Shown here one piece after another: positions 51,903 to 59,169 of a stretch of DNA of 64,000 nt. The translations under genes were made by a program, and so were the position numbers. The stretch lies in the NCBI RefSeq assembly GCF_034044715.1, contig NZ_JAXCLW010000007.1, positions 124,001-188,000 of the forward strand. Reading direction: 5' to 3'. The notes below the pieces were generated by a model that made no database searches, was not told the DNA's origin, and was given only the letters and a program-made list of their open reading frames with translations. The number at the start of each line of letters is the position of its first letter. The first letter of the stretch is position 1. The stretch comes from Dongia_B soli (GTDB taxonomy: Bacteria > Pseudomonadota > Alphaproteobacteria > Dongiales > Dongiaceae).

Positions 51903-53171
51903 ATGCGCGCACGCCATTGCGGACTTGACTTCGGCACGTCGAACTCGACGCTCGGTTTCCGCACCGGGGCCGGCTATGCGATGTGCCCCTTGGATGGCGA
52001 TAGCCCGACATTGCCCAGCGCCGTCTTCTTCGATTACGAGGAGGACCGCGTGCAATTCGGCCGGGGTGGCATTGCCGCTTACATTACCGGTGTCGAAGGC
52101 CGCTTGCTCCGTGCCTTGAAAAGCGTGCTGGGCAGCCAGTTGATCGGGGAAACGACGTTGATCGGCCGCAAGCGGGTGCCGATGCGGGCCATCATCGGCA
52201 TGTTCCTGCGTCAGATGAAGAAGCTGGCGGAACAGCGCCTGGGCCACGAGATCGACAATGTCGTCCTTGGCCGCCCGGTTCGGTTTGTCGATGAGGATGA
52301 CATGGCGGATCGGCGGGCGGAAGAGGAACTCGTCGGCATTGCCAAGGAGCAGGGCTTCAGGCATGTCGCCACCCAGCTGGAGCCGATTGCCGCCGCTTTA
52401 GCCTATGAGCAGTCCTTGTCGCAGGAGGAATTATCACTGATCGTCGATCTTGGCGGCGGCACGTCCGACTTCGTGATTGCGCGCCTGTCGCCCGAAGGCG
52501 CGCAGCGCAGCGATCGCTCCGGCGATATTCTCGGCCGCAGCGGCGTTCATGTCGGCGGTACTGATTTCGATTGCAGCCTCAGCATTGCGCAGGCGATGCC
52601 GCATCTCGGTTATCATGCGCTGATCGGACCCAAGCGTTTACCGATGCCGTCGCATCTTTTTCACGACCTGGCGACCTGGCACAAAATCCCTTTTCTCTAT
52701 ACGCCGCAGAACATCTCTTATCTGCGATCCATCATCGATGATAGCGATCAGCCGGCACGGCTTGAGCGGCTGTTGCACCTGCTGAGCAAGCGTCAGGGGC
52801 ACCAATTGGCGGGCGAGGTCGAGGCGGCCAAGATTGCCTTGTCGGACGCGATGGAGGCAATTCTGCATTTGCCGCGCGATCCGGAGGCGGCACTGCCCGA
52901 TGCAGCCTTCACCGTCACGCGGGCGGATCTGGACGAAGCAGTCAGCCGCGACACCGGCAGGATTATCGCTGCGATCGACCGCTGCTGCCGCGAAGCGGCG
53001 GTTAACCCTGCACATCTTCAATCGGTTTTCCTGACCGGCGGCTCGACCGGCATTCCCTCGGTACGCCGCCGCATCCTCGAGCATGTGGCGAATGCCCGTC
53101 CGGTCGCCGGAGATATGTTCGGCAGCGTCGGCCTCGGCCTCGCCATCGATGCGGATCGCCGCTTCGGCTAG
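51903..53171 (+). CDS. Hsp70-family (YegD-like) protein
   Basis: A 422-residue actin-like ATPase of the DnaK superfamily. It has L-D-F-G-T-S-N-S-T near residue 8 (phosphate 1), V-V-L-G-R-P-V near 119, Q-L-E-P-I-A-A-A-L-A-Y near 158-168, the phosphate 2 motif V-D-L-G-G-G-T-S-D-F near 181-190, and an adenosine-type motif V-F-L-T-G-G-S-T-G-I-P-S near 377-388. There is no substrate-binding C-terminal domain, so it is the short YegD-like form. It lies in the stress cassette. Its stop codon shares the CTAG tetranucleotide with the stop of the convergent DUF294 gene. Confidence 0.88.
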   Translation: MRARHCGLDFGTSNSTLGFRTGAGYAMCPLDGDSPTLPSAVFFDYEEDRVQFGRGGIAAYITGVEGRLLRALKSVLGSQLIGETTLIGRKRVPMRAIIGMFLRQMKKLAEQRLGHEIDNVVLGRPVRFVDEDDMADRRAEEELVGIAKEQGFRHVATQLEPIAAALAYEQSLSQEELSLIVDLGGGTSDFVIARLSPEGAQRSDRSGDILGRSGVHVGGTDFDCSLSIAQAMPHLGYHALIGPKRLPMPSHLFHDLATWHKIPFLYTPQNISYLRSIIDDSDQPARLERLLHLLSKRQGHQLAGEVEAAKIALSDAMEAILHLPRDPEAALPDAAFTVTRADLDEAVSRDTGRIIAAIDRCCREAAVNPAHLQSVFLTGGSTGIPSVRRRILEHVANARPVAGDMFGSVGLGLAIDADRRFG

Positions 53172-54643
53172 ATCAGGCCTAATGCATTTCGCACCAGCAG
53201 GTCGATCTCATCTACCATATGCAAGGCGCGGCGCAGCCGTTCCTTGTCGATGGAAACCAGACGCTTGATTTCGACATTGCTGCTGGGGGCGATGCCGATC
53301 TCATGATCGGCCAATTGCTGGTCGAGGATGAGGCCAAGGATCAGGCTGAAGGCATCCTCGATCCGCGCAAGATCGTCATCCGAGACAAGCTGCACAGCGG
53401 CGGCAGCGCGCCAGCGATTCAGGGTACTCGTGGTGGCGAGGCCGAGTTCCAAAGCGAGCACGCGCGCCCCAGCCACCAGCGGCTGCAACCCGTGGGCTTT
53501 GAGATCGACCCGCCCGTCGCGTGTCCTAAATTTGCCGAGCAAGCCCAGCGCCGATCCTTTGCGCCTTATGCCTTTTGCCAGCAACGCATGGAAGACGCGA
53601 TGACCACGCGCGCTGGTGATCGCTTCCGCACGCAACGAAGCAGCCAGGTGGAACTCGCCGGCGACGGGCCGGAAATCGTAGAAGATATCGGCATTTAGCA
53701 AAGCTTCAGGCGTTGCCGCCTCCAGCCAGGCCGCGATGCATTTGCGCCAGCCCTTGGCATTGTGGCGCAGGTCGCGCTTCGCTGCCATGACGCCGCCACG
53801 GCAATAGGGCAGGCCGGCCACGTCCAGCAGATCGGCGACGCGCTGCCCGAGTTCGGCGAACCAAGGATGATCGTCATCTTCGCCGTCGTGGATGAGCGCA
53901 TTGTCTTGATCCGCCGCCAGCAGGCTTTCGCCGCGCCCTGCCGATCCCAGGATCAGCAGGCACCAACGCGCCGGCGCCTCGCCCCTGCCGGCAGCAGTCA
54001 TCTCTTTCACCGCAAGATCGGCGGCCCGGGCCGTCAGGTCGCAATAGGCGGTGCCGATGACATTGGCGATCTGTTCCGGCCGCAATTGTTCGCGGCGCAG
54101 GGCAGCCGCGAGATGCGGCAAGTAGGCATTGGCCTGGAGCAGATCATCCGAGGAATTTGCATCCGCGATATCGTTCTGCAGGGCGAGCGCATCTTCCGCC
54201 CGCTGCCGCAAGACGCTCGAGAGATGAAGGATACCGACGAGCCTCCCATCGACCGGATCGGTGACAGCGAGGTGGCGGATGCTCCGCCGGTTCATGCGGG
54301 CGATGGCAGCGTAAAGATAAGCGTCGGGCGGCAGGGACACGACCGGTGCGGACATGATATCGGAGACGGATTTCCCCAGGATCTCGGCGCGGTCCGCTGC
54401 CAAGGCCTGGATAATGTCGTATTCGGTGACGATGCCGACCGGGCGATGATGTGCACCGAGTACGATCAGGCAAGAGGATTTCAGCCGCGCCATCTCGGCA
54501 ATGGCGGCATCGACCGTTTCCGTCGGCGCGATCGCTGCTGTCGGTACCGTCATGATCTCGCCAAGCCGGCGCTGAAAGGGGTAGAGGTCGATGCGGGAGG
54601 GGATCGAAGCCGGCATGCGAGCGTTCTCAAAGATCGTAAGCAT
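53168..54643 (-). CDS. CBS-pair / DUF294 nucleotidyltransferase-like protein
   Basis: A 491-residue cytoplasmic protein. Two CBS motifs occupy about 25-150. A DUF294 nucleotidyltransferase-like domain follows, with G-S-A-G-R-G-E at 233-239 and the acidic pair in D-Q-D-N-A-L-I near 245-251, and a C-terminal DUF294_C-like helical domain (about 350-490). Unlike many relatives it lacks a cyclic-nucleotide-binding domain. The start at 54643 overlaps the exonuclease stop by 17 bases; an in-frame ATG at 54616 is also possible, and neither has a strong ribosome-binding site. The CBS-DUF294 / exonuclease pair recurs in many bacteria, but its job is unclear. Confidence 0.88.
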   Translation of the reverse strand: MLTIFENARMPASIPSRIDLYPFQRRLGEIMTVPTAAIAPTETVDAAIAEMARLKSSCLIVLGAHHRPVGIVTEYDIIQALAADRAEILGKSVSDIMSAPVVSLPPDAYLYAAIARMNRRSIRHLAVTDPVDGRLVGILHLSSVLRQRAEDALALQNDIADANSSDDLLQANAYLPHLAAALRREQLRPEQIANVIGTAYCDLTARAADLAVKEMTAAGRGEAPARWCLLILGSAGRGESLLAADQDNALIHDGEDDDHPWFAELGQRVADLLDVAGLPYCRGGVMAAKRDLRHNAKGWRKCIAAWLEAATPEALLNADIFYDFRPVAGEFHLAASLRAEAITSARGHRVFHALLAKGIRRKGSALGLLGKFRTRDGRVDLKAHGLQPLVAGARVLALELGLATTSTLNRWRAAAAVQLVSDDDLARIEDAFSLILGLILDQQLADHEIGIAPSSNVEIKRLVSIDKERLRRALHMVDEIDLLVRNALGLI

Positions 54644-55421
54644 CGCTGTTCAGATCGCGATGCCGCCGCCGCAACCGGGCCAGTGCCGCAGCGCTTGCTT
54701 CCTCGGCGCGGCCCAGGGTCAGTATGTCGCGGGCCGCCAGATGCGGTAGCAGCCGATAATAAAGATCGAGCGCGATCAAGGCATCACCCCGGGCGGTATG
54801 ACGGCCGATGAGGGAAATCCGCAGCCGCTTCGCCACATGGTCGAGGCTGAGCGTTTCAGCTTGGGGGTAAAGAGCGGCGAACAGCAGCATCGTGTCGAGC
54901 AAAGGCGGCATTTGCCAGTCGCGGCCGGCACGCCGCATTTCATGATGCAAGAGGGCGGCATCGAAATGTATGTTATGGCCAAGCAGGACATAACCGCCGA
55001 GCCGCTTTTCCAGCATGCCGGCAAGATCGACGAAATGCGGCGCGTTGCGTACGTGGCGATCGGTGATGCCGTGAATGCGTGTGACGTTCGAGGGAATGGC
55101 ACGGCGCGGATTGACCAGCATATCCAGCATCAGGCCAAGATGCAGCCGTCCGCTGCTGAGATTGACCGCCGCAATCGAGACGATTCGATCGTGTTGCGGA
55201 TCGATGCCCGTTGCTTCCGTATCCAGCGAGAGAATGGGCAGATCGACCAAGGGTGTCTGCCGGTCATAGGTGGTGAGAGGCGGTAGTTCTCTCGTTCCAG
55301 CCACCGGCCAGCGCGAGCGCCGATACCGGCGTTGGGTGAGGGCAAGGCCGACCGCATAGATACGGAGCAAGGGATGCAGCGGCTGCTTGGCATAACCCGG
55401 GATCGGCCGGGGCGCTTTCAT
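54627..55421 (-). CDS. DEDDh 3'-5' exonuclease (DnaQ-like)
   Basis: A 264-residue protein. After a 57-residue N-terminal extension comes a DnaQ-type exonuclease domain: Exo I L-D-T-E-A-T-G, Exo II L-L-G-H-N-I-H-F-D, and Exo III H-T-A-R-G-D-A with the general-base His. All four acidic metal ligands and the His are present. It overlaps the hydrolase gene start-to-stop by 4 bases (ATGA type) and the DUF294 gene by 17 bases, so the three minus-strand genes form one operon. It may trim RNA or DNA; it is not the replicative epsilon subunit. Confidence 0.9.
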   Translation of the reverse strand: MKAPRPIPGYAKQPLHPLLRIYAVGLALTQRRYRRSRWPVAGTRELPPLTTYDRQTPLVDLPILSLDTEATGIDPQHDRIVSIAAVNLSSGRLHLGLMLDMLVNPRRAIPSNVTRIHGITDRHVRNAPHFVDLAGMLEKRLGGYVLLGHNIHFDAALLHHEMRRAGRDWQMPPLLDTMLLFAALYPQAETLSLDHVAKRLRISLIGRHTARGDALIALDLYYRLLPHLAARDILTLGRAEEASAAALARLRRRHRDLNSDAYDL

Positions 55422-56290
55422 GCGCAGCCCTGCACCAGGTTGATGAGCATCGGTGCGAGCGTGCCGTCGTCATGCGCCAGATTGCGGATGACCGAATAGT
55501 GATGAGTCTCCGGCAGGATCAACAGTTGCGCTGTCCGGCCTTCTTGCCGCAGCTTGTCGTAATAGGCCTGGGATTGCGCGACCCAAAGAGGGGGCTCATC
55601 GCCACCGACCGCGACCACGCAATGGGCGTCGCTGCGTATCGGCAAGGCGAGCGGGCTGAGGCCGGGAATGTCCGCCGCCTGCAAACGGATATCTTCCTGG
55701 ACCGGCAGGCGTGGGATCGGCGTCAAATCATAAAGGCCGCTGATCAGCATAGCGCTCTTGATCTGCATCTGCGGGAATCCGTCGGCCTGCCAGTCATGGC
55801 TCAACATCATCGCGGCAAGATGGGCGCCGGCGGAATTGCCGGCAATGTGGAATGAGCCGGGATCGCCATTGAAGGTGCCGGCGTTCTCATAAGCCCAGCG
55901 CAAGGCGAAGGCGGTCTGGGCTACCACGGTGCTCAGGCTGACAGCGGGGCAGAGATCGTAATTGGGCAGCACGACGCTGATGCCCCGGGCTTGCAAGGGG
56001 CCGGCAACATAGCCGTAAACCTCTTTGGACAAAGCGCGCCAATAGCCACCGTGAATGAAAACGAGGACCGGGCTGCCCGGGTCTTCCGCCGGATAGATAT
56101 CGGCCACCTGCCGCGGCCCGGGACCATAACGCCGGTTTTCAATAACCGTGATGCGTTCCTTCAGCTCGGCCGTCAGACGCCGGTCGCCTGCCAGCCAGGT
56201 TTCCGCATCGGGCACGACTTCGCGCGGCATCATCTGCGCCGCCAGATCGAGGTCGCTATACCGGCTGAAATCGAGATTTTTCTTGGTCAT
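55418..56290 (-). CDS. Alpha/beta hydrolase, kynurenine formamidase-like
   Basis: A 290-residue alpha/beta hydrolase. It has the oxyanion motif F-I-H-G-G-Y-W near residue 77-83, the nucleophile elbow G-N-S-A-G-A-H near 150-156 and a likely catalytic His in L-P-E-T-H-H-Y-S near 269-276. The HGGYW form is the signature of arylformamidases that open N-formylkynurenine in tryptophan breakdown, but no other kynurenine gene lies nearby, so the substrate is uncertain. First gene of a three-gene minus-strand operon. Confidence 0.85.
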   Translation of the reverse strand: MTKKNLDFSRYSDLDLAAQMMPREVVPDAETWLAGDRRLTAELKERITVIENRRYGPGPRQVADIYPAEDPGSPVLVFIHGGYWRALSKEVYGYVAGPLQARGISVVLPNYDLCPAVSLSTVVAQTAFALRWAYENAGTFNGDPGSFHIAGNSAGAHLAAMMLSHDWQADGFPQMQIKSAMLISGLYDLTPIPRLPVQEDIRLQAADIPGLSPLALPIRSDAHCVVAVGGDEPPLWVAQSQAYYDKLRQEGRTAQLLILPETHHYSVIRNLAHDDGTLAPMLINLVQGCA

Positions 56291-56413
56291 TCGATTCCTC
56301 TCGGTAAAGATGGTTGCGGCCCGCTTGGAAAAAGTCCAGGATTTCCGCGGTTCTCCGTTGCGGTATCCCAGTACGGTATTCCTAAGTTATTGAAGTAAAT
56401 ATATATAATTTAA

Positions 56414-56442
56414 TTGACGGCATTATTTCATTTCTCTATATC
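56414..56442 (+). promoter_or_regulatory. sigma-70 promoter of rplM-rpsI
   Basis: TTGACG (56414-56419) and TATATC (56437-56442) are spaced by exactly 17 bases in an AT-rich patch. The 5' leader to the rplM ATG would be about 57 bases. It is the clearest promoter in the window. Confidence 0.7.
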
Positions 56443-56505
56443 CAGGGCCGATCGCCGGTGCCCATTTGGGCGGCCGATATACCCGGAGCAGTAAAGCGAG
56501 CAATC

Positions 56506-56970
56506 ATGAAGACTTATTCCGCTAAGCCGTCCGAGGTGGTGAAGAAGTGGGTCGTGGTCGATGCCGAAGGCGTCGTTCTCGGCCGTCTGGCGTCAATCAT
56601 CGCCAACCACCTTCGTGGCAAGCATAAGCCAAGCTACACGCCGCATGTCGATTGCGGCGACAACATCATCGTTATCAATGCCGCCAAGGTGCACGTCACC
56701 GGCAATAAGCTCGAGGACAAGGTGTTCTACTATCACACCGGTCATCCCGGCGGCATCAAGGAACGCGTCTGGGGCAAGATCCTGGGCGGCGCTCATCCCG
56801 AACGCCTGATCATCAAGGCGGTGGAACGTATGGTTCCGCGTGGTCCGCTCGGCCGGCAGCAGATGAAGAATCTGCGCGTCTATGCCGGTGCCGATCATCC
56901 GCATGAAGCGCAACAGCCGGAAGTGCTGGATGTCGCGGCCATGAACCCGAAGAACAAGCGGAGCGCCTAA
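56506..56970 (+). CDS. rplM: 50S ribosomal protein L13
   Basis: A 154-residue large-subunit protein. The ATG at 56506 is the family start (MKTYSAKPSEVVKKWVVVDA), 48 bases inside the longest frame. Conserved segments include LGRLAS, GDNIIVINAAKV, Y-Y-H-T-G-H-P-G-G and A-V-x-R-M-V-P-R-G-P-L-G. rpsI starts one base after its stop, the universal pairing of these genes. Confidence 0.98.
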   Translation: MKTYSAKPSEVVKKWVVVDAEGVVLGRLASIIANHLRGKHKPSYTPHVDCGDNIIVINAAKVHVTGNKLEDKVFYYHTGHPGGIKERVWGKILGGAHPERLIIKAVERMVPRGPLGRQQMKNLRVYAGADHPHEAQQPEVLDVAAMNPKNKRSA

Positions 56971-56971
56971 G

Positions 56972-57475
56972 ATGAGCAATGAAACCCAGCGCCTGACGGA
57001 TCTGAAGGATCTCGGCGCCGCCACCAAGGGCGCCACTGCCGCTTCCGCCGAAGCCAGGGCCCCGAAGCACGAGCGCAAGGTGGACGCTCAGGGTCGTGCC
57101 TATGCGACCGGCAAGCGTAAGGACGCTATCGCCCGCGTCTGGATTAAGCCGGGCAGCGGCAAGGTCACCGTCAATGGCCGCGACGTGGCGCAGTATTTCG
57201 CCCGCCCCGTGCTGCGCATGGTGGTCAATCAGCCCTTCGGCATCGTCAACCGCGTCGGCCAGTTCGACGTCGTCGTGACGGTGACCGGTGGCGGTCTCTC
57301 CGGCCAGGCCGGTGCGGTCCGTCACGGCATCAGCAAGGCGCTGACCTATTTCGAACCGGAACTGCGTCCCGCTCTGAAGCATGAGGGCTTCCTGACCCGC
57401 GACAGCCGTACCGTCGAGCGTAAGAAGTACGGCCGCGCGAAAGCCCGCCGCAGCTTCCAGTTCTCCAAGCGCTAA
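56972..57475 (+). CDS. rpsI: 30S ribosomal protein S9
   Basis: A 167-residue small-subunit protein. After a 38-residue variable N-terminal part comes the S9 core: Y-A-T-G-K-R-K-D-A-I-A-R-V, P-G-S-G-K-V-T-V-N-G, GGGLSGQAGAVRHGI-S-K-A-L and the basic C-terminus ending F-Q-F-S-K-R, which reaches the P-site tRNA. The N-terminal extension is usual in Alphaproteobacteria. Co-transcribed with rplM. Confidence 0.98.
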   Translation: MSNETQRLTDLKDLGAATKGATAASAEARAPKHERKVDAQGRAYATGKRKDAIARVWIKPGSGKVTVNGRDVAQYFARPVLRMVVNQPFGIVNRVGQFDVVVTVTGGGLSGQAGAVRHGISKALTYFEPELRPALKHEGFLTRDSRTVERKKYGRAKARRSFQFSKR

Positions 57476-57498
57476 GCGCAACGGTCTGCCGGAATGGC

Positions 57499-57528
57499 AA
57501 AAGGGGTGCGCAACGCGCACCCCTTTTT
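57499..57528 (+). terminator. Intrinsic terminator of rplM-rpsI
   Basis: A nine-pair stem (GGGGTGCGC with GCGCACCCC, 57503-57523) with an AAC loop is preceded by four A and followed by five T residues. It lies 27 bases after the rpsI stop. Confidence 0.9.
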
Positions 57529-57572
57529 CTTTGTCGAGCGTTTATTGCTGCCTTTTCGTTACCGACTTTTCT

Positions 57573-57602
57573 TTGCACCGGCCGGCCGCGCTTTCATATA
57601 GT
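57573..57602 (+). promoter_or_regulatory. sigma-70 promoter of argC
   Basis: TTGCAC (57573-57578) and TATAGT (57597-57602) are spaced by 18 bases and place transcription start about 20 bases before the argC ATG. Confidence 0.5.
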
Positions 57603-57629
57603 GACGCTGTCCGCAGTAAGGAGTATCCG

Positions 57630-58541
57630 ATGGCCAAAATCTTCATCGACGGCGAAGCCGGCACGACCGGCCTTGGCATCCGCGAGCGCCTGCTGCCGGT
57701 TGCCGGCATCGAGCTGCGCAGCCTGACCGGCGACAGCCGCAAGGATCCGGCCGCGCGCCGCGCCATGATGACCGAGGTCGATCTGGTGGTGCTCTGCCTG
57801 CCCGATGACGCCGCCAAGGAATCCGTTGCCCTGGCGGCCCAGCTTGGAAATGATGCGCCGAAGATTTTGGATGCCAGCACGGCCCATCGCGTGGCGCCCG
57901 GCTGGGTCTATGGCTTTCCCGAATTGGAACGCGGGCATGCCGAGCGCATCGCCGCCGCGCAACATGTCTCCAATCCTGGCTGCTATCCGACCGGCGCTGT
58001 CGCCTTGCTGCGGCCGCTGATCGATGCCGGCTTCATCGCCGAAGACCACCCGGTCACCATCAATGCGGTCAGCGGCTATTCCGGCGGTGGCAAGTCGATG
58101 ATCGAGGCGCATGAGCGCGATCACGGCCCGGCCTTCGAGCTTTACGGTCTCGGCCTGGAGCACAAGCATGTGCCCGAGCTGATCGCTTATGGCAAGCTCA
58201 CCCGGCGGCCGATTTTCGTGCCGTCGGTGGGGCATTTCCGCCAGGGCATGCTGGTTTCGATTCCGCTGCATCTCGACACCCTGGCGCGGAAAGCATCCAT
58301 CGCCGATCTGCGCGACGCCTTGCGGCAGCATTACGAGAATGCCGCCCTGGTCCGCGTGATCGAGACCGAAGCCAATGGAAAACTGGAACCGCAGGCTCTC
58401 AACGATACGGACCAGCTGGAATTGCGCGTCTTCGGCAATGAGGCGCATCGCCAGGCGGTGCTGGTGGCGCGGCTCGACAATCTCGGCAAGGGCGCCTCGG
58501 GCGCTGCCGTGCAGAATATCAAGCTGATGCTGGGCCTTTAA
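57630..58541 (+). CDS. argC: N-acetyl-gamma-glutamyl-phosphate reductase
   Basis: A 303-residue arginine-biosynthesis enzyme of the short (type 2) ArgC class. The start at 57630 follows TAAGGAG. It has the NADP-binding opening K-I-F-I-D-G-E-A-G-T-T-G-L, the catalytic Cys118 in V-S-N-P-G-C-Y-P-T-G, and A-V-S-G-Y-S-G-G-G-K-S-M. Length fits the subclass. It is followed by a gamma-carbonic anhydrase gene after 17 bases, probably the same transcript. Confidence 0.95.
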   Translation: MAKIFIDGEAGTTGLGIRERLLPVAGIELRSLTGDSRKDPAARRAMMTEVDLVVLCLPDDAAKESVALAAQLGNDAPKILDASTAHRVAPGWVYGFPELERGHAERIAAAQHVSNPGCYPTGAVALLRPLIDAGFIAEDHPVTINAVSGYSGGGKSMIEAHERDHGPAFELYGLGLEHKHVPELIAYGKLTRRPIFVPSVGHFRQGMLVSIPLHLDTLARKASIADLRDALRQHYENAALVRVIETEANGKLEPQALNDTDQLELRVFGNEAHRQAVLVARLDNLGKGASGAAVQNIKLMLGL

Positions 58542-58558
58542 GACAAACGGAGATCGCC

Positions 58559-59092
58559 ATGCCTGCTTTGATCAGACCGCATCACGGCATATCGCCGCGC
58601 ATCGCTTCTGATGCCTTCGTGGCCGAGACGGCGGTGGTGATCGGTGATGTCGACATCGCAGCCGGCGCGTCGATCTGGTATGGCTGCGTCTTGCGTGGCG
58701 ACAGCAATTCGATCCGTATCGGTGCGCGCACCAATATCCAGGACGGCACGGTCATTCACGTCAATCACGAGCGTGAAGGTGCGAGCGGCACACGCACCGT
58801 GATCGGCAGCGGCATCACCGTCGGCCATATGGCGCTTCTGCATGCCTGCACCCTTGAAGACGACTGCTTCATCGGCATGAAAGCCTGCGTGATGGATGGC
58901 GTGGTGGTGGAAAGCGGCGCCATGGTGGCGGCCGGCGCTTTGGTCACACCAGGCAAGCGGGTGAAACGCGGCGAGCTCTGGGCCGGCAGCCCGGCCAAGT
59001 TCATGCGCAATCTCACCGAAGCCGAAATGGCCTATTTCGCCTATTCGGCCGATCACTATTGCGAACTGGCCGCTAGTCATCGGTGTGGGTGA
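58559..59092 (+). CDS. Gamma-carbonic anhydrase-family protein
   Basis: A 177-residue left-handed beta-helix protein with hexapeptide repeats. Three histidines likely to bind the metal are His67 (V-I-H-V-N-H), His90 (V-G-H-M-A-L) and His95 (L-L-H). Further family text is I-W-Y-G-C-V-L-R-G-D near 39-48 and W-A-G-S-P-A-K-F-M-R near 141-150. Activity as a carbonic anhydrase is uncertain for most members; others act as transferases or assembly factors. GGAG precedes the ATG. Confidence 0.9.
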   Translation: MPALIRPHHGISPRIASDAFVAETAVVIGDVDIAAGASIWYGCVLRGDSNSIRIGARTNIQDGTVIHVNHEREGASGTRTVIGSGITVGHMALLHACTLEDDCFIGMKACVMDGVVVESGAMVAAGALVTPGKRVKRGELWAGSPAKFMRNLTEAEMAYFAYSADHYCELAASHRCG

Positions 59093-59169
59093 CAACCTTG
59101 TTTGTTGTCGGCGCTGTGTAATGATTATCGCTGCTGGCGCGAGCGATTGCGCTTAGTCGTAGCTTCCAG

